NCBI RefSeq assembly: GCF_012726175.1
Contig: NZ_JAASAD010000008.1
Span: 124,001 to 188,000, forward strand
Length of the DNA stretch: 64,000 nucleotides
DNA from: Micromonospora sp. HNM0581
GTDB taxonomy: Bacteria; Actinomycetota; Actinomycetes; Mycobacteriales; Micromonosporaceae
Direction of reading: 5' to 3'
Below, one piece after another: positions 50,878-59,464 of this stretch; positions within the stretch are counted from its first letter, which is position 1, and each line of letters starts with the position of its first letter. Both the position numbers and the translations under genes were made by a program. Below the pieces are notes generated by a model. It worked only from the letters and a program-made list of their open reading frames with translations, was not told the DNA's origin and searched no databases.

Positions 50878-51921
50878 ATGGTCGTTCGTGTGGGCCGGAA
50901 CCGCCTGCTCGTCCTGCTCTGCGGTGTACTCGCCGCTCTCACCCTCAGCGCACCGGCGATCGCCGCGCCCACACAGGTGGGTGCCGTCCGAGCGGAGGCC
51001 GCCGCCGGCTGGTTGGCCCGGCAGCTGGTCGACGGGGAACGGTTCGAAGCCGTCTTCGGTGGGGTCGCGTACCCGGACCAGGGGCTGACCCTGGACGCGG
51101 TCTTCGCGTTCGCCGCCGCCGAGGCTGCCGATGACTTCGGTGCCGCGGCGCTGGCCTGGGCCACCCGGCCGGACATCCGCGACGGGTACATCGGTGACGG
51201 GGCCTCGGCGGCGTATGCGGGCGCGACCGCGAAGCTCGCGTTGGCCGTCGCGGTTCGTGGCGGTGACCCGACCGACGTCGGCGGGGTGGATCTCGTCGCC
51301 CGGCTGCGGTCACTGCAGGAAGCCAGTGGCCGGTTCACCGACCGGTCGGCGTGGGGTGACTACAGCAACGCGTTCAGCCAGTCCTTCGCGATACTCGCGT
51401 TGGATCGGACTGCGCAGGGTGTGCCGCCGGTCACCGCCGGGTGGCTGGCCGACACCCGGTGCCCGGACGGCGGCTACCCGTTGCTGCCGGAGCAGCCAGT
51501 CTGTGTCTCCGACGTGGATGCCACCGCCGTCGCGGTGCAGGCACTGCGGGCCGCGGGGCGCCGGGCCGATGCCGCCGCAGGACTGCGCTGGCTGATCTCC
51601 GTGCAAGGAGCCGACGGCGGCTTCAGCAACGCCGGTGGGGTGGCGAACGCCAACAGCACCGGGCTGGCGGCCCAGGCACTGCGCGACGGCGGCCGGCTGC
51701 GGGCCTGGTGGCGGGCCCGCGGGTTCCTCGCGGGTCTTCAGGTCGGGTGTGCCGCACCGGTCGCTGACCGAGGTGCAGTCGACTTCGACGGCGGTGTCTT
51801 CGACCCCGGTACCGCCGCCCGCGCCACCGCCCAGGCCGTCCTCGGTCTGGCCGGCACCGGATACGCCCGTCTTTCCACAGCAGATGCGACCAGCGGCGCA
51901 CCCAGCCTGCCCTGCCACTGA
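50878..51921 (+). CDS. Secreted transcobalamin-alpha-like toroid protein 1
   Basis: This is a 347-aa secreted protein with a signal peptide (1-27) followed by an alpha/alpha toroid built from prenyltransferase/squalene-cyclase-type repeats (for example DVDATAVAVQALRAAGR and NANSTGLAAQALRDGG). It lacks a membrane anchor. Animal transcobalamin and intrinsic factor use this fold as their alpha domain to cover one face of vitamin B12. The riboswitch upstream and the beta-type gene 38 nt downstream make B12 binding likely. The frame extends far upstream, but GGAAAGG before ATG 50878 and the signal peptide fix the start. A terpene-cyclase function is unlikely because the catalytic DxDD motif is absent. 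Confidence 0.75.
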   Translation: MVVRVGRNRLLVLLCGVLAALTLSAPAIAAPTQVGAVRAEAAAGWLARQLVDGERFEAVFGGVAYPDQGLTLDAVFAFAAAEAADDFGAAALAWATRPDIRDGYIGDGASAAYAGATAKLALAVAVRGGDPTDVGGVDLVARLRSLQEASGRFTDRSAWGDYSNAFSQSFAILALDRTAQGVPPVTAGWLADTRCPDGGYPLLPEQPVCVSDVDATAVAVQALRAAGRRADAAAGLRWLISVQGADGGFSNAGGVANANSTGLAAQALRDGGRLRAWWRARGFLAGLQVGCAAPVADRGAVDFDGGVFDPGTAARATAQAVLGLAGTGYARLSTADATSGAPSLPCH

Positions 51922-51959
51922 CAGGTCGGCAGTTCCACTCTCCCGTGAAGGAGCGCACA

Positions 51960-52448
51960 ATGTCTGGTTTCTACGAATCCGGCCGTCGATGGCTGGCCGG
52001 CATCATGGCGGTGGCGGTCGTCGCCATCGGGTTGATCGCTGTCGAACCGTCGCCGCGCGCCGCCGAGGCCGCCGCCTGCACCGGGACGTCCGGGGTCACC
52101 GTGGTGGTCGACTACGGCTCACTCGGCGGCGGCGTCCAGGTGGCGTGCGCGCTCGGAGACCCGGCCACCGGACTGGCCGCACTGCAGGGCGCGGGCTTCA
52201 CGGCGACCGGTACGCAGCGGTGGGGGCTGGCCTTCGTCTGTCGGATCAACGGAAAACCGACCGCCGCCACGGAACCGTGCGTCAACACCCCGCCGGCCAG
52301 CGCGTACTGGTCGTACTGGCACGCTTCCGGCAGCGGTGCCGCCTGGACGTACAGCACGCTGGGAGCGTCGAGCTACGACCCGGCCCCGGGCACGGTCGAG
52401 GGCTGGTCCTTCGGCTCGGGTACCGCACCCAGCATCACCGCACCCTGA
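51960..52448 (+). CDS. Secreted transcobalamin-beta-like (DUF4430-type) protein 1
   Basis: This is a 162-aa secreted protein with a signal peptide (1 to about 40) and one beta-grasp-like domain. The domain has the pattern GVTVVVDYGSLGGG, GDPATGLAALQGAGF, then FVCRING and AYWSYWHASG. This is the DUF4430 / transcobalamin C-terminal domain pattern; in the animal proteins it closes over bound cobalamin. Four Cys could form two disulfides. AAGGAG lies 6 nt before ATG 51960. It pairs with the alpha-like gene just upstream. Confidence 0.78.
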   Translation: MSGFYESGRRWLAGIMAVAVVAIGLIAVEPSPRAAEAAACTGTSGVTVVVDYGSLGGGVQVACALGDPATGLAALQGAGFTATGTQRWGLAFVCRINGKPTAATEPCVNTPPASAYWSYWHASGSGAAWTYSTLGASSYDPAPGTVEGWSFGSGTAPSITAP

Positions 52449-52566
52449 CCTGCGGGTAACCGGCACGATCCGTCGGCACGCCGGGTGCCACCCGCCACGC
52501 TGGCGCCGTGCGGCGGCCGGGCGGTACGGTGGCGGCACCCGGCGCGTCGGGTACCCAACTGAATAC
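52449..52566. other. Intergenic leader before riboswitch 2
   Basis: GC-rich segment between the first beta-like gene and riboswitch 2. Together with the riboswitch and its downstream linker (to 52794) it makes a 346-bp gene-free interval. No unambiguous promoter or terminator was found, so read-through from the first pair is possible. Confidence 0.35.
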
Positions 52567-52657
52567 GTCCTGTGTGGGGGAAAGTCGGTAGAAGCCGACG
52601 CTGACCCGCAACCGTGTGCGAGGACCTTCTCGCGAGCCGGAATGCCCCGGACAGGAC
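52567..52657 (+). ncRNA. Cobalamin riboswitch 2
   Basis: This is a second, shorter cobalamin riboswitch. GTCCTGT (52567-52573) pairs with ACAGGAC (52651-52657) as P1. The core shows GGGGGAAAGTCGGT, CTGACCCGCAACCGT and the B12-box-like GAGCCGGAATGCC. It precedes the alpha-beta-ECF operon by about 140 nt, so the whole B12 uptake operon should be repressed when adenosylcobalamin is plentiful. Confidence 0.88.
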
Positions 52658-52794
52658 GAGCGGCTTCCACTGTCGAGGTCTACAGGGTGGAGTCCGGGCA
52701 ACAGCGGTACGGCATCGTCGCGACCACGCGATCGGATACCGCCGTCCGGTGCCTTCCGGAGCTTCCACCGACCGCTCTGCGAAAGGCACCCCTC

Positions 52795-54273
52795 ATGCCC
52801 ACGTCTCCGCTCCGGCGTGTCGGCGCCGGTCTCGGCGTCGCCACCGCCACCGCGCTCGCCATCGTCGCGGTCACCCCGATCGGCGTGCCCGCCGCACCCT
52901 CGCCAGCCCATGCCGCCGCCGCGCGCGACGCCGCGACCTGGCTCGCCGGGGAGTACACCGACGGCGTGCTACCCGGCCCGGTCGGTCCTGAGGACTGGGG
53001 GTTGAGCATCGACGGCGTGATCGCTCTCGCCGCAACCGGGGTAGCCGGCGCGACTCGGCAGGCAGCGACGGCGCAGATCGCCGCACACGTGCGGTCCTAC
53101 AACAGCTACGACGACTGGGGTCTCGATGGCTTCACCGACGGTGGCGCCACCTCGAAGCTGCTCTACGCGGCCTCGGCCGCTGGTGCTGATCCCACCGACT
53201 TCGGCGGCTGGGACCTCCGTGCCGAGACTGTGGCGCTGATCTCCGGAGCAGCGACCGGTGACCAGCACGGTCGGATCACCAGCCGCACCACCGAGGCGAC
53301 CGGCCCGGATCCGAGCAACACCTTCGACCAGGCTTTCGCCGTGCTGGGTCTGGCCCGCAGCGGCGGTACGCCGCAGGAGACCGTCGACTTCCTCATCCGG
53401 CAGCAGTGCACGGCCGGTGGCTTCCGGCTCTACCCCGATGCCGACGGCGCACCGTCGCCGTCTTGCGACGCCCAGGGCGACGCCACTCTCGACGTCGACT
53501 CGACCGCCATGGCCGTCCAGGCACTGCTGGCTACCGACGCCACCGGCGCGGACCAGGCCGCGCAGCGCGGCGCGGACTGGCTGGTGGCGCAGCAACGCGC
53601 CGACGGATCGTTCGGCGGGTCGGGACCCACGAGCGGCGCGAACTCCAACAGCACCGGCCTGGCCGGGCAGGCCCTCGCTGCGGCCGGACGTGCCGCCGAG
53701 TCCGCTCGTGCCGCCGAGGCGTTGGCCGCACTGCAGCTCACCACCGCCAACGGCGGCGCGGCGGCGGCCGATGGCGGAGCCATCGCCTACGACACCGGCG
53801 CCCGGACCGAGGCGGTGCGGGTCGGGATCGTCGCGAACGTCCGGGACCAGTGGCGTCGGGCCACCGCGCAGGCACTGCTCGGGCTGGCCCAGATACCGTT
53901 GGGCCGGATCGGTCTTGATCCTCCGCCGTCCGGTGAGCCCACTCCGTCTTCCACCGTGTCACCCGCGCCGACCGGCACTGCCACCCCCACCGGTACTGCC
54001 ACCCCCACCGGCTCGCCGACGCCGACGGCCACCGCCTCGCCCACCGCCAGCCCGACACCGAGCACCTCACCGAGTACCTCACCGAGCATCACGCCGACCA
54101 CGCCGACCGCCACGGTACCGACTCCCACCCCCACCGCCACCGAACCCGCCCCGGGCGGGGTGGGCCGACTGCCGAGGACTGGTGTGGCGATCGGCGGGTA
54201 CGTTCTCGCGGCGCTGCTGCTGGTGGGTGGGGGCGTGGTGCTGCTGGTCCTCGGCCGTCGGCGGGCCACATGA
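52795..54273 (+). CDS. Cell-wall-anchored transcobalamin-alpha-like toroid protein 2
   Basis: This is a 492-aa surface protein with a signal peptide (1-40), an alpha/alpha toroid (about 42-375) with repeats such as DVDSTAMAVQALLATDA and NSNSTGLAGQALAAAG, a Pro/Thr-rich stalk (about 380-450), then LPRTG, a transmembrane helix and a basic tail. It is the anchored counterpart of the secreted protein encoded 1 kb upstream. GAAAGG precedes ATG 52795. The last 4 bases overlap the beta-like gene. Display on a long stalk suits a B12 receptor that hands cargo to the ECF transporter (inference). Confidence 0.78.
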   Translation: MPTSPLRRVGAGLGVATATALAIVAVTPIGVPAAPSPAHAAAARDAATWLAGEYTDGVLPGPVGPEDWGLSIDGVIALAATGVAGATRQAATAQIAAHVRSYNSYDDWGLDGFTDGGATSKLLYAASAAGADPTDFGGWDLRAETVALISGAATGDQHGRITSRTTEATGPDPSNTFDQAFAVLGLARSGGTPQETVDFLIRQQCTAGGFRLYPDADGAPSPSCDAQGDATLDVDSTAMAVQALLATDATGADQAAQRGADWLVAQQRADGSFGGSGPTSGANSNSTGLAGQALAAAGRAAESARAAEALAALQLTTANGGAAAADGGAIAYDTGARTEAVRVGIVANVRDQWRRATAQALLGLAQIPLGRIGLDPPPSGEPTPSSTVSPAPTGTATPTGTATPTGSPTPTATASPTASPTPSTSPSTSPSITPTTPTATVPTPTPTATEPAPGGVGRLPRTGVAIGGYVLAALLLVGGGVVLLVLGRRRAT

Positions 54274-55205
54274 GTACCCGGCCGACCTCGGCCGTGTCCG
54301 CTCTCGCGCTTGTCGCCGTGAGTGTCCTGACCGGGCCGGTCCCGGCTGCTGCCACGGGCAACGCCGGCTACTGCCCCGACGCCGGGGGAGTGACAGTCGT
54401 GGTGGACTTCAAGGAACTCGGCGGCGGCACGGTGGTCCGGTGTGCTCCCGGCGACCAGGCCACCGGCCTGGCGGCGTTGAAGAACGCTGGCTTCCAGATC
54501 GCCGGCACGCTGCGGTGGGGCGAAGGGTTCATCTGCCGGATCGAGGGCAAGCCCTCGGCCAGCGCGGAAAGGTGCATCGACACGCCGCCGGCCAGCGCCT
54601 ACTGGTCCTACTGGCACGCACCCAACGGCGGCTCCTGGACCTACAGCGACAAGGGTGTGCTGAACCGCAGGCCACCCCCGGGCAGCTTCGAAGGCTGGTC
54701 GTTCTCCGTCAACCGCAACGCCGACGACGCACCCCGACCGGGGGCGGCACCGGCCCGGCCGGCACCCCCTCCGCGTACCACGCCGGCGGCACCTCCCCGC
54801 ACCGCTCCACCGGCACCTCCGCGTACCACGGCACCTGCCCCCCGTCCCTCGTCGCCACCGACGACCCCGCCCCCCGCCGCGGGTGGAAACGTCGTGCCGA
54901 CCGGGACGGCCCCGGCGGGCACCACCGGGCCGCCCGCCCCTGCGGCGGTGGGTTCGACCTCGGCCGCCGGCCCGCCCGTCGCCACAGCGGAGACACCGCC
55001 GGTGGTCGTCGGCGTACCCCCGCGCGGGGCCGCCGCCACACCGACCGACAAGTCGACGGACTCGTTCACACCAACCGAGATCAGCGCGAGCCGGGACACC
55101 GGCGAACTACCGGTGGGAACAATAGCCGGGCTGCTCGTGCTGGTCGCGCTCGTCGGGGGCGGGCTCGTCGCGGCCCGTCGTCGAAGCGTCGCGTCGGATG
55201 ACTGA
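54270..55205 (+). CDS. Membrane-anchored transcobalamin-beta-like (DUF4430-type) protein 2
   Basis: This is a 311-aa protein with a signal peptide (1-27) and a DUF4430/transcobalamin-beta-like domain (about 30-150: GVTVVVDFKELGGG, ATGLAALKNAGF, FICRIEG, AYWSYWHAPNG) with four Cys. A long Pro/Ala/Thr stalk and a C-terminal transmembrane helix with basic tail follow. The domain is clearly paralogous to the 51960-52448 protein. ATGA overlap with the alpha-like gene and 8-base overlap with EcfT show strong coupling. Confidence 0.8.
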   Translation: MSTRPTSAVSALALVAVSVLTGPVPAAATGNAGYCPDAGGVTVVVDFKELGGGTVVRCAPGDQATGLAALKNAGFQIAGTLRWGEGFICRIEGKPSASAERCIDTPPASAYWSYWHAPNGGSWTYSDKGVLNRRPPPGSFEGWSFSVNRNADDAPRPGAAPARPAPPPRTTPAAPPRTAPPAPPRTTAPAPRPSSPPTTPPPAAGGNVVPTGTAPAGTTGPPAPAAVGSTSAAGPPVATAETPPVVVGVPPRGAAATPTDKSTDSFTPTEISASRDTGELPVGTIAGLLVLVALVGGGLVAARRRSVASDD

Positions 55206-56439
55206 ACAGGTCACCGCCGGCAAGGTCGCCCCGCCGCCGACGCAGGTCGCCCGGTCCGGTCCGACGATCGCCGGTCGGCTACCGCGGGCGTTGCATCCGG
55301 GGGCGTGGTGGCTGTGGGCGCTCGGCCTGGCGACCGCGGCCAACCACACCACCAACCCGCTGCCCCTGGCGTTGCTCGTCGCCGCCGCCGCGCTGGTGGT
55401 CGTGCGACGCCGCACGGATGCCCCCTGGGCGTTCGCGTTCCGGCTGTACCTGGTACTCGGTGGGATGGTCGTGGCCATGCGGATCGTGTTCCGCCTCGTC
55501 TTCGGCGGTGGACAGGGCGACCTTGTCCTGTTTCACCTACCGGAGATCCCACTGCCGGCCTGGGCGGCGGGTATCCGACTGTTCGGGCCGGTCGCCGCCG
55601 AACAACTCCTCGGCGGCTTCTACGACGGGCTGCGCCTGGCGACGATGCTCATCTGCCTCGGCGCCGCGAACGCCCTGGCCAATCCGAAGCGCCTACTCCG
55701 AGCCGTCCCCGGTGCCCTGTACGCGGTGAGTACCGCCGTGGTCGTTGCGCTCTCGGTCGCCCCGCAACTCGTCGAGAGCGTACTGCGGGTACGTCGGGCG
55801 CGCCGGTTGCGTGGTGCCACCGGAAAGGGTCTGCGTGCCCTACGGGGGATCGCTCTGCCGGTGCTGGCCGACGCCCTTGACCGGTCACTGGCCCTGGCGG
55901 CGGCGATGGACTCTCGCGGCTACGGTCGCACCGCCGCGATACCGGCCAGCCATCGTGCCCTCACCGGTGGCCTGGTGCTCGCCGGACTGGTGGGCGTCTG
56001 CGTCGGCACGTACGGGCTGCTCGATGCCACCGTGCCCAGCTACCTCGGTCTGCCGATGTTGCTGACCGGCCTGACAACGGCTGTCGTCGGGATGCTCCTG
56101 GCCGGGCGGCGGGTCGACCGTAGCCGCTACCGGCCGGATCGCTGGGGCCTGGCCGATGTCGTCGTCGCCGGCTGTGGAGTGGTCACGGCTGCCGTGACGG
56201 CAGCGGCCGGGTCCGTGGACCCGGCCCGGCTCTACCCGCCGGTCAGCCCCCTCACCTGGCCTGAACTGACCCCGCTGATGCTCCTGGCCGTCGTGGTCGC
56301 CGTGGCCCCGGCCTGGTTGGCGCCGCCACCCCCGACGCGCACGGCCGAGCGCACCTCGACGCCGGTCACCGCTGCACCGGCCGGCGCGATTCGCAGCGCA
56401 ACACCGGGCCGTGACCTACAGCGGGAGGCGCACCGATGA
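55198..56439 (+). CDS. ECF transporter T component (EcfT/CbiQ-like)
   Basis: This is a 413-aa membrane protein with about eight helices. The long cytoplasmic coupling helices contain the Ala-Arg-Gly-type motifs RRARRLRG and AAMDSRGYG that dock onto the ATPases. It is longer than a typical EcfT (about 265 aa) through additional C-terminal helices. It lies between the B12-binder genes and the fused ATPase gene with overlaps on both sides. Confidence 0.88.
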   Translation: MTEQVTAGKVAPPPTQVARSGPTIAGRLPRALHPGAWWLWALGLATAANHTTNPLPLALLVAAAALVVVRRRTDAPWAFAFRLYLVLGGMVVAMRIVFRLVFGGGQGDLVLFHLPEIPLPAWAAGIRLFGPVAAEQLLGGFYDGLRLATMLICLGAANALANPKRLLRAVPGALYAVSTAVVVALSVAPQLVESVLRVRRARRLRGATGKGLRALRGIALPVLADALDRSLALAAAMDSRGYGRTAAIPASHRALTGGLVLAGLVGVCVGTYGLLDATVPSYLGLPMLLTGLTTAVVGMLLAGRRVDRSRYRPDRWGLADVVVAGCGVVTAAVTAAAGSVDPARLYPPVSPLTWPELTPLMLLAVVVAVAPAWLAPPPPTRTAERTSTPVTAAPAGAIRSATPGRDLQREAHR

Positions 56440-58067
56440 TCGATTTCGACCAGGTCACCGTCCACTACGCCGAGGCCCGCGAACCGATGCTGCGCGAGGT
56501 GAACCTGCACATCCCCGAGGGTGAGCTGTGCCTGGTCGCCGGGCGTACCGGCGCCGGCAAGTCGACCCTGCTGCGGGCCGTCAACGGGCTGGTTCCGCAC
56601 TTCACCGGCGGCACCCTGTACGGCACGGTCACCGTGCAGGGCCGCGACACCCGTCGCTTCCCGCCCCGCGATCTCGCTGATGTCGTCGGAGTCGTCGGTC
56701 AGGACCCCCTGGCCGGCTTCGTCACCGACACCGTCGAGGAGGAACTTGCCTACGGCATGGAGCAGCTCGCCCTGCCCGCCGCGGTGATGCGTAAGCGTGT
56801 CGAGGAAACCCTCGACCTGCTCGGCATCGCCGAGCTGCGCGACCGTCCGCTGCGGACCCTCTCCGGCGGTCAGCAGCAGCGGGTCGCCATCGGCGCGGTG
56901 CTCACCAGCCACCCGCAGGTGCTCGTGCTCGACGAACCGACCTCCGCGCTGGACCCCACGGCAGCGGAGGACGTCCTGTCCACCGTCACCCGCCTGGTCC
57001 ACGACCTCGGCGTCACCGTCGTGCTTGCCGAACATCGCCTCGAACGCGTCGTGCAGTACGCCGACCGGCTGCTCTACCTGCCCGGCGACGGCACCGTCGT
57101 CGACGGTGAACCGGCTGCTGTCCTCGCCGGCGTCGACCTCGCCCCGCCCCTCGTCGAGCTGGGCCGCGTCGCCGGCTGGACGCCGCTGCCGCTGTCCGTG
57201 CGCGACGCCCGTCGTCGTGCGTCTGGCCTGCGGCAGCGGCTCGCCGACGCCACACCACCGTCACCCGCGCCGGCACGTGACGGCACCACAGCGTTGGCCG
57301 CCCGCAGGATGGTGGTGCGCTATCCGGGCACCGTCGCCGTGGCCGGTGTGGATCTCGACCTGTACCCCGGTCAGGTCGTCGCGTTGATGGGCCGCAACGG
57401 CTCAGGCAAGTCCAGCCTGCTGTGGGCGGTGCAGGGCGGCGGCCCACGACAGGGCGGCAGCGTCACCGTCACCGGCGCCGACGGTGCCGTCGACCCGAGA
57501 ACCCTGCCCGCCGGCCGGGCACGGCGACAGGTCGGTCTGGTCCCACAGACCCCCGGAGACCTGCTCTACCTGGAGACGGTGGACGCCGAGTGTGCCCAGG
57601 CCGACCGTGAGTCCGACGCCCCCGCGGGCACCTGCCGGGCACTACTGGACCAGCTTGCGTCCGCGCTGCCCGGCGATCAGCATCCACGTGACCTGTCGGA
57701 AGGGCAACGGCTGGCCCTCGCCCTGGCCATCCAGCTCACCGCCGCCCCACCGGTCGTGCTGCTCGACGAGCCCACCAGGGGCCTCGACTACCTCGCCAAA
57801 CGGCAGTTCAGCACCATCGTCCGGCGGTTGACCGCCGAAGGACGGGCGGTCGTGGTCGCCACCCACGACGTCGAACTCGTCGCCGCCGTCGCCGACCGGG
57901 TCGTCGTGATGGCACAGGGGGAGATCGTGGCCGACGGCACCACCACCGAGGTCATGCTCGCCTCACCGGCCTTCGCCCCGCAGGTCGCCAAGGTGATGGC
58001 GCCGCAGTCCTGGCTGACCGTGGACCAGGTCACCGGCGCGTTGGCCGTTGCCGGGACACGAGGATGA
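56436..58067 (+). CDS. ECF transporter fused double ATPase (EcfA-EcfA')
   Basis: This is a 543-aa protein with two ABC domains. The first (1 to about 250) has Walker A GRTGAGKST, signature LSGGQQQRVAIGAV and Walker B VLVLDEPTSALD. The second (about 285-540) has GRNGSGKSS, a variant signature LSEGQRLALALAI and VVLLDEPTRGLD. It replaces the usual separate EcfA and EcfA' subunits. Start and stop both overlap their neighbours by 4 bases. Confidence 0.92.
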   Translation: MIDFDQVTVHYAEAREPMLREVNLHIPEGELCLVAGRTGAGKSTLLRAVNGLVPHFTGGTLYGTVTVQGRDTRRFPPRDLADVVGVVGQDPLAGFVTDTVEEELAYGMEQLALPAAVMRKRVEETLDLLGIAELRDRPLRTLSGGQQQRVAIGAVLTSHPQVLVLDEPTSALDPTAAEDVLSTVTRLVHDLGVTVVLAEHRLERVVQYADRLLYLPGDGTVVDGEPAAVLAGVDLAPPLVELGRVAGWTPLPLSVRDARRRASGLRQRLADATPPSPAPARDGTTALAARRMVVRYPGTVAVAGVDLDLYPGQVVALMGRNGSGKSSLLWAVQGGGPRQGGSVTVTGADGAVDPRTLPAGRARRQVGLVPQTPGDLLYLETVDAECAQADRESDAPAGTCRALLDQLASALPGDQHPRDLSEGQRLALALAIQLTAAPPVVLLDEPTRGLDYLAKRQFSTIVRRLTAEGRAVVVATHDVELVAAVADRVVVMAQGEIVADGTTTEVMLASPAFAPQVAKVMAPQSWLTVDQVTGALAVAGTRG

Positions 58068-58906
58068 CGACCGCCCTGCGGGTCGCCCCGCGTACCGCCG
58101 TCGTCCTCGTCCTGGCCTCCGTCGCCGCGCTGGCCGCCTTCAGCTGGCCGTTCTTCGTGCCGGCCCGACCGGAGAGCATGGCCCGCACCACCGAGGCGCC
58201 CCTCGTCTTCATCGTCGTGCTTCCGGTGCTTGTGGCTCTCGTCCTGGCCGAACTCAGCTCCGGTGGCGTCGACAGCAAGGCCCTGGCGATGCTCGGTGTG
58301 CTCGCCGCCGTCAACGCCGCCCTACGCCCGCTGGGCGCCGGGACCGCCGGTATCGAGACGGTGTTCTTCCTGCTCGTCCTCGCCGGCCGGGTGTTCGGGC
58401 CCGGCTTCGGGTTCCTGCTCGGTGCCATCTCGCTGTTCGCCTCGGCTCTGCTCACCGCCGGTGTCGGACCGTGGTTGCCATTTCAGATGCTGGCCGCCGC
58501 GTGGATCGGCCTCGGCGCCGGCCTGTTGCCGGCCCGGCTGCGGGGCCGGGTCGAGGTCGCTGTGCTCGCCGGCTACGGTGCGGTCGCCGCCTACGGTTAC
58601 GGGCTGCTGATGAACCTGTGGTTCTGGCCGTTCAGCACCGGCGCGGACACCCAGCTCTCCTACGTCGCCGGGGCACCGGTGCTGGAGAACCTGCACCGTT
58701 TCGCGGTGTTCACCGCCGTCACGTCCACCTTCGGGTGGGACACCGGCCGTGCCATCACCACCACCGTGGCGATCGTTCTGGTCGGACCGGCTGTCCTGGC
58801 CGCACTTCGCCGTGCCGCCCGCCGTGCCGCCTTCGACGCCCCGGTGACCTTCGCCGTACCACCGCCCACCGCACCGCCGGGTGACCGACAGCCGTCCGGG
58901 CCCTGA
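58064..58906 (+). CDS. ECF transporter S component, probably for cobalamin or a precursor
   Basis: This is a 280-aa membrane protein with six or so helices and the FLLGAISLFASALLTAGVGP type signature of ECF substrate-specific components (GxGF...G pattern). Specificity for B12 is inferred from the riboswitch and the transcobalamin-like partners rather than from residues. It is the last gene of the operon. Confidence 0.85.
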   Translation: MTTALRVAPRTAVVLVLASVAALAAFSWPFFVPARPESMARTTEAPLVFIVVLPVLVALVLAELSSGGVDSKALAMLGVLAAVNAALRPLGAGTAGIETVFFLLVLAGRVFGPGFGFLLGAISLFASALLTAGVGPWLPFQMLAAAWIGLGAGLLPARLRGRVEVAVLAGYGAVAAYGYGLLMNLWFWPFSTGADTQLSYVAGAPVLENLHRFAVFTAVTSTFGWDTGRAITTTVAIVLVGPAVLAALRRAARRAAFDAPVTFAVPPPTAPPGDRQPSGP

Positions 58907-58924
58907 ACCCGAAGCGGCGGTGGC

Positions 58925-58940
58925 GTCGTCCCGCGACGAC
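58925..58940. terminator. Short hairpin between convergent genes
   Basis: GTCGTC and GACGAC with a 4-nt loop lie between the convergent EcfS and SRPBCC genes. The stem is short; a terminator role is possible but weakly supported. Confidence 0.3.
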
Positions 58941-58964
58941 ATCGTCGGGCAGGCTACCGGGCGA

Positions 58965-59441
58965 TCAGGCGTCGAATCCGGTCGGGTGGGCATCTGCGAC
59001 CGCGTTCAGCAGTACCCCCTGCTCCAGCAGTGCCTTGCAGGCGCACAGCACCATGGTGAAGCCGCCCATCGAGTCGGTCGCCTTCGTCACGGCTTCGTCG
59101 GCGGTGCCGCTGAACCCGCTCTCGGTGACCCGAACCAGGGTCGCCGCACCCTCGCCGGGCAGGAACCGCCATTCGATCTGGGTGGGGGATTCCGCATCCC
59201 ACTCGGCAAGGATGCGGCTGTTCTCCTCGACCTCCTTGACGACCACGACGGTGGAGACGCCGTACATCTCCCAGTCCCAGGTGACGGTGGTGCCGGGCGT
59301 AAGCCGTCCGCTGCTTCTGGTGAACCAGAACTTCGTGGTTACGGCCGGGTCGATGAACGCCTGGAAAACCTCGGCGACGGGCCTGCGGATGAGCATCTGC
59401 GCGGTGATGACAGGGGGCTGAATCAGACGGTCCTGGTCCAC
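58965..59441 (-). CDS. SRPBCC (AHSA1/START-like) domain protein
   Basis: This is a 158-aa single-domain SRPBCC-fold protein (QMLIRRPVAEVFQAFIDPAV start, KFWFTRSSG, GGFTMVLCACKALLEQG end). It has a hydrophobic ligand pocket of unknown specificity. The open frame extends far upstream through the DUF5682 gene; the domain boundary indicates GTG 59441, 23 nt after that gene's stop. It may be co-transcribed with the VWA-MoxR-DUF5682 cluster. Confidence 0.82.
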   Translation of the reverse strand: MDQDRLIQPPVITAQMLIRRPVAEVFQAFIDPAVTTKFWFTRSSGRLTPGTTVTWDWEMYGVSTVVVVKEVEENSRILAEWDAESPTQIEWRFLPGEGAATLVRVTESGFSGTADEAVTKATDSMGGFTMVLCACKALLEQGVLLNAVADAHPTGFDA

Positions 59442-59464
59442 GGGGTAACCATATTCCCTTTTCG

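Noticed and set aside
50878..54273. Alpha-toroid proteins as terpene cyclases
   Set aside because: They are secreted or wall-anchored, lack the DxDD/aspartate-rich catalytic motifs and are controlled by B12 riboswitches next to a B12-type transporter.
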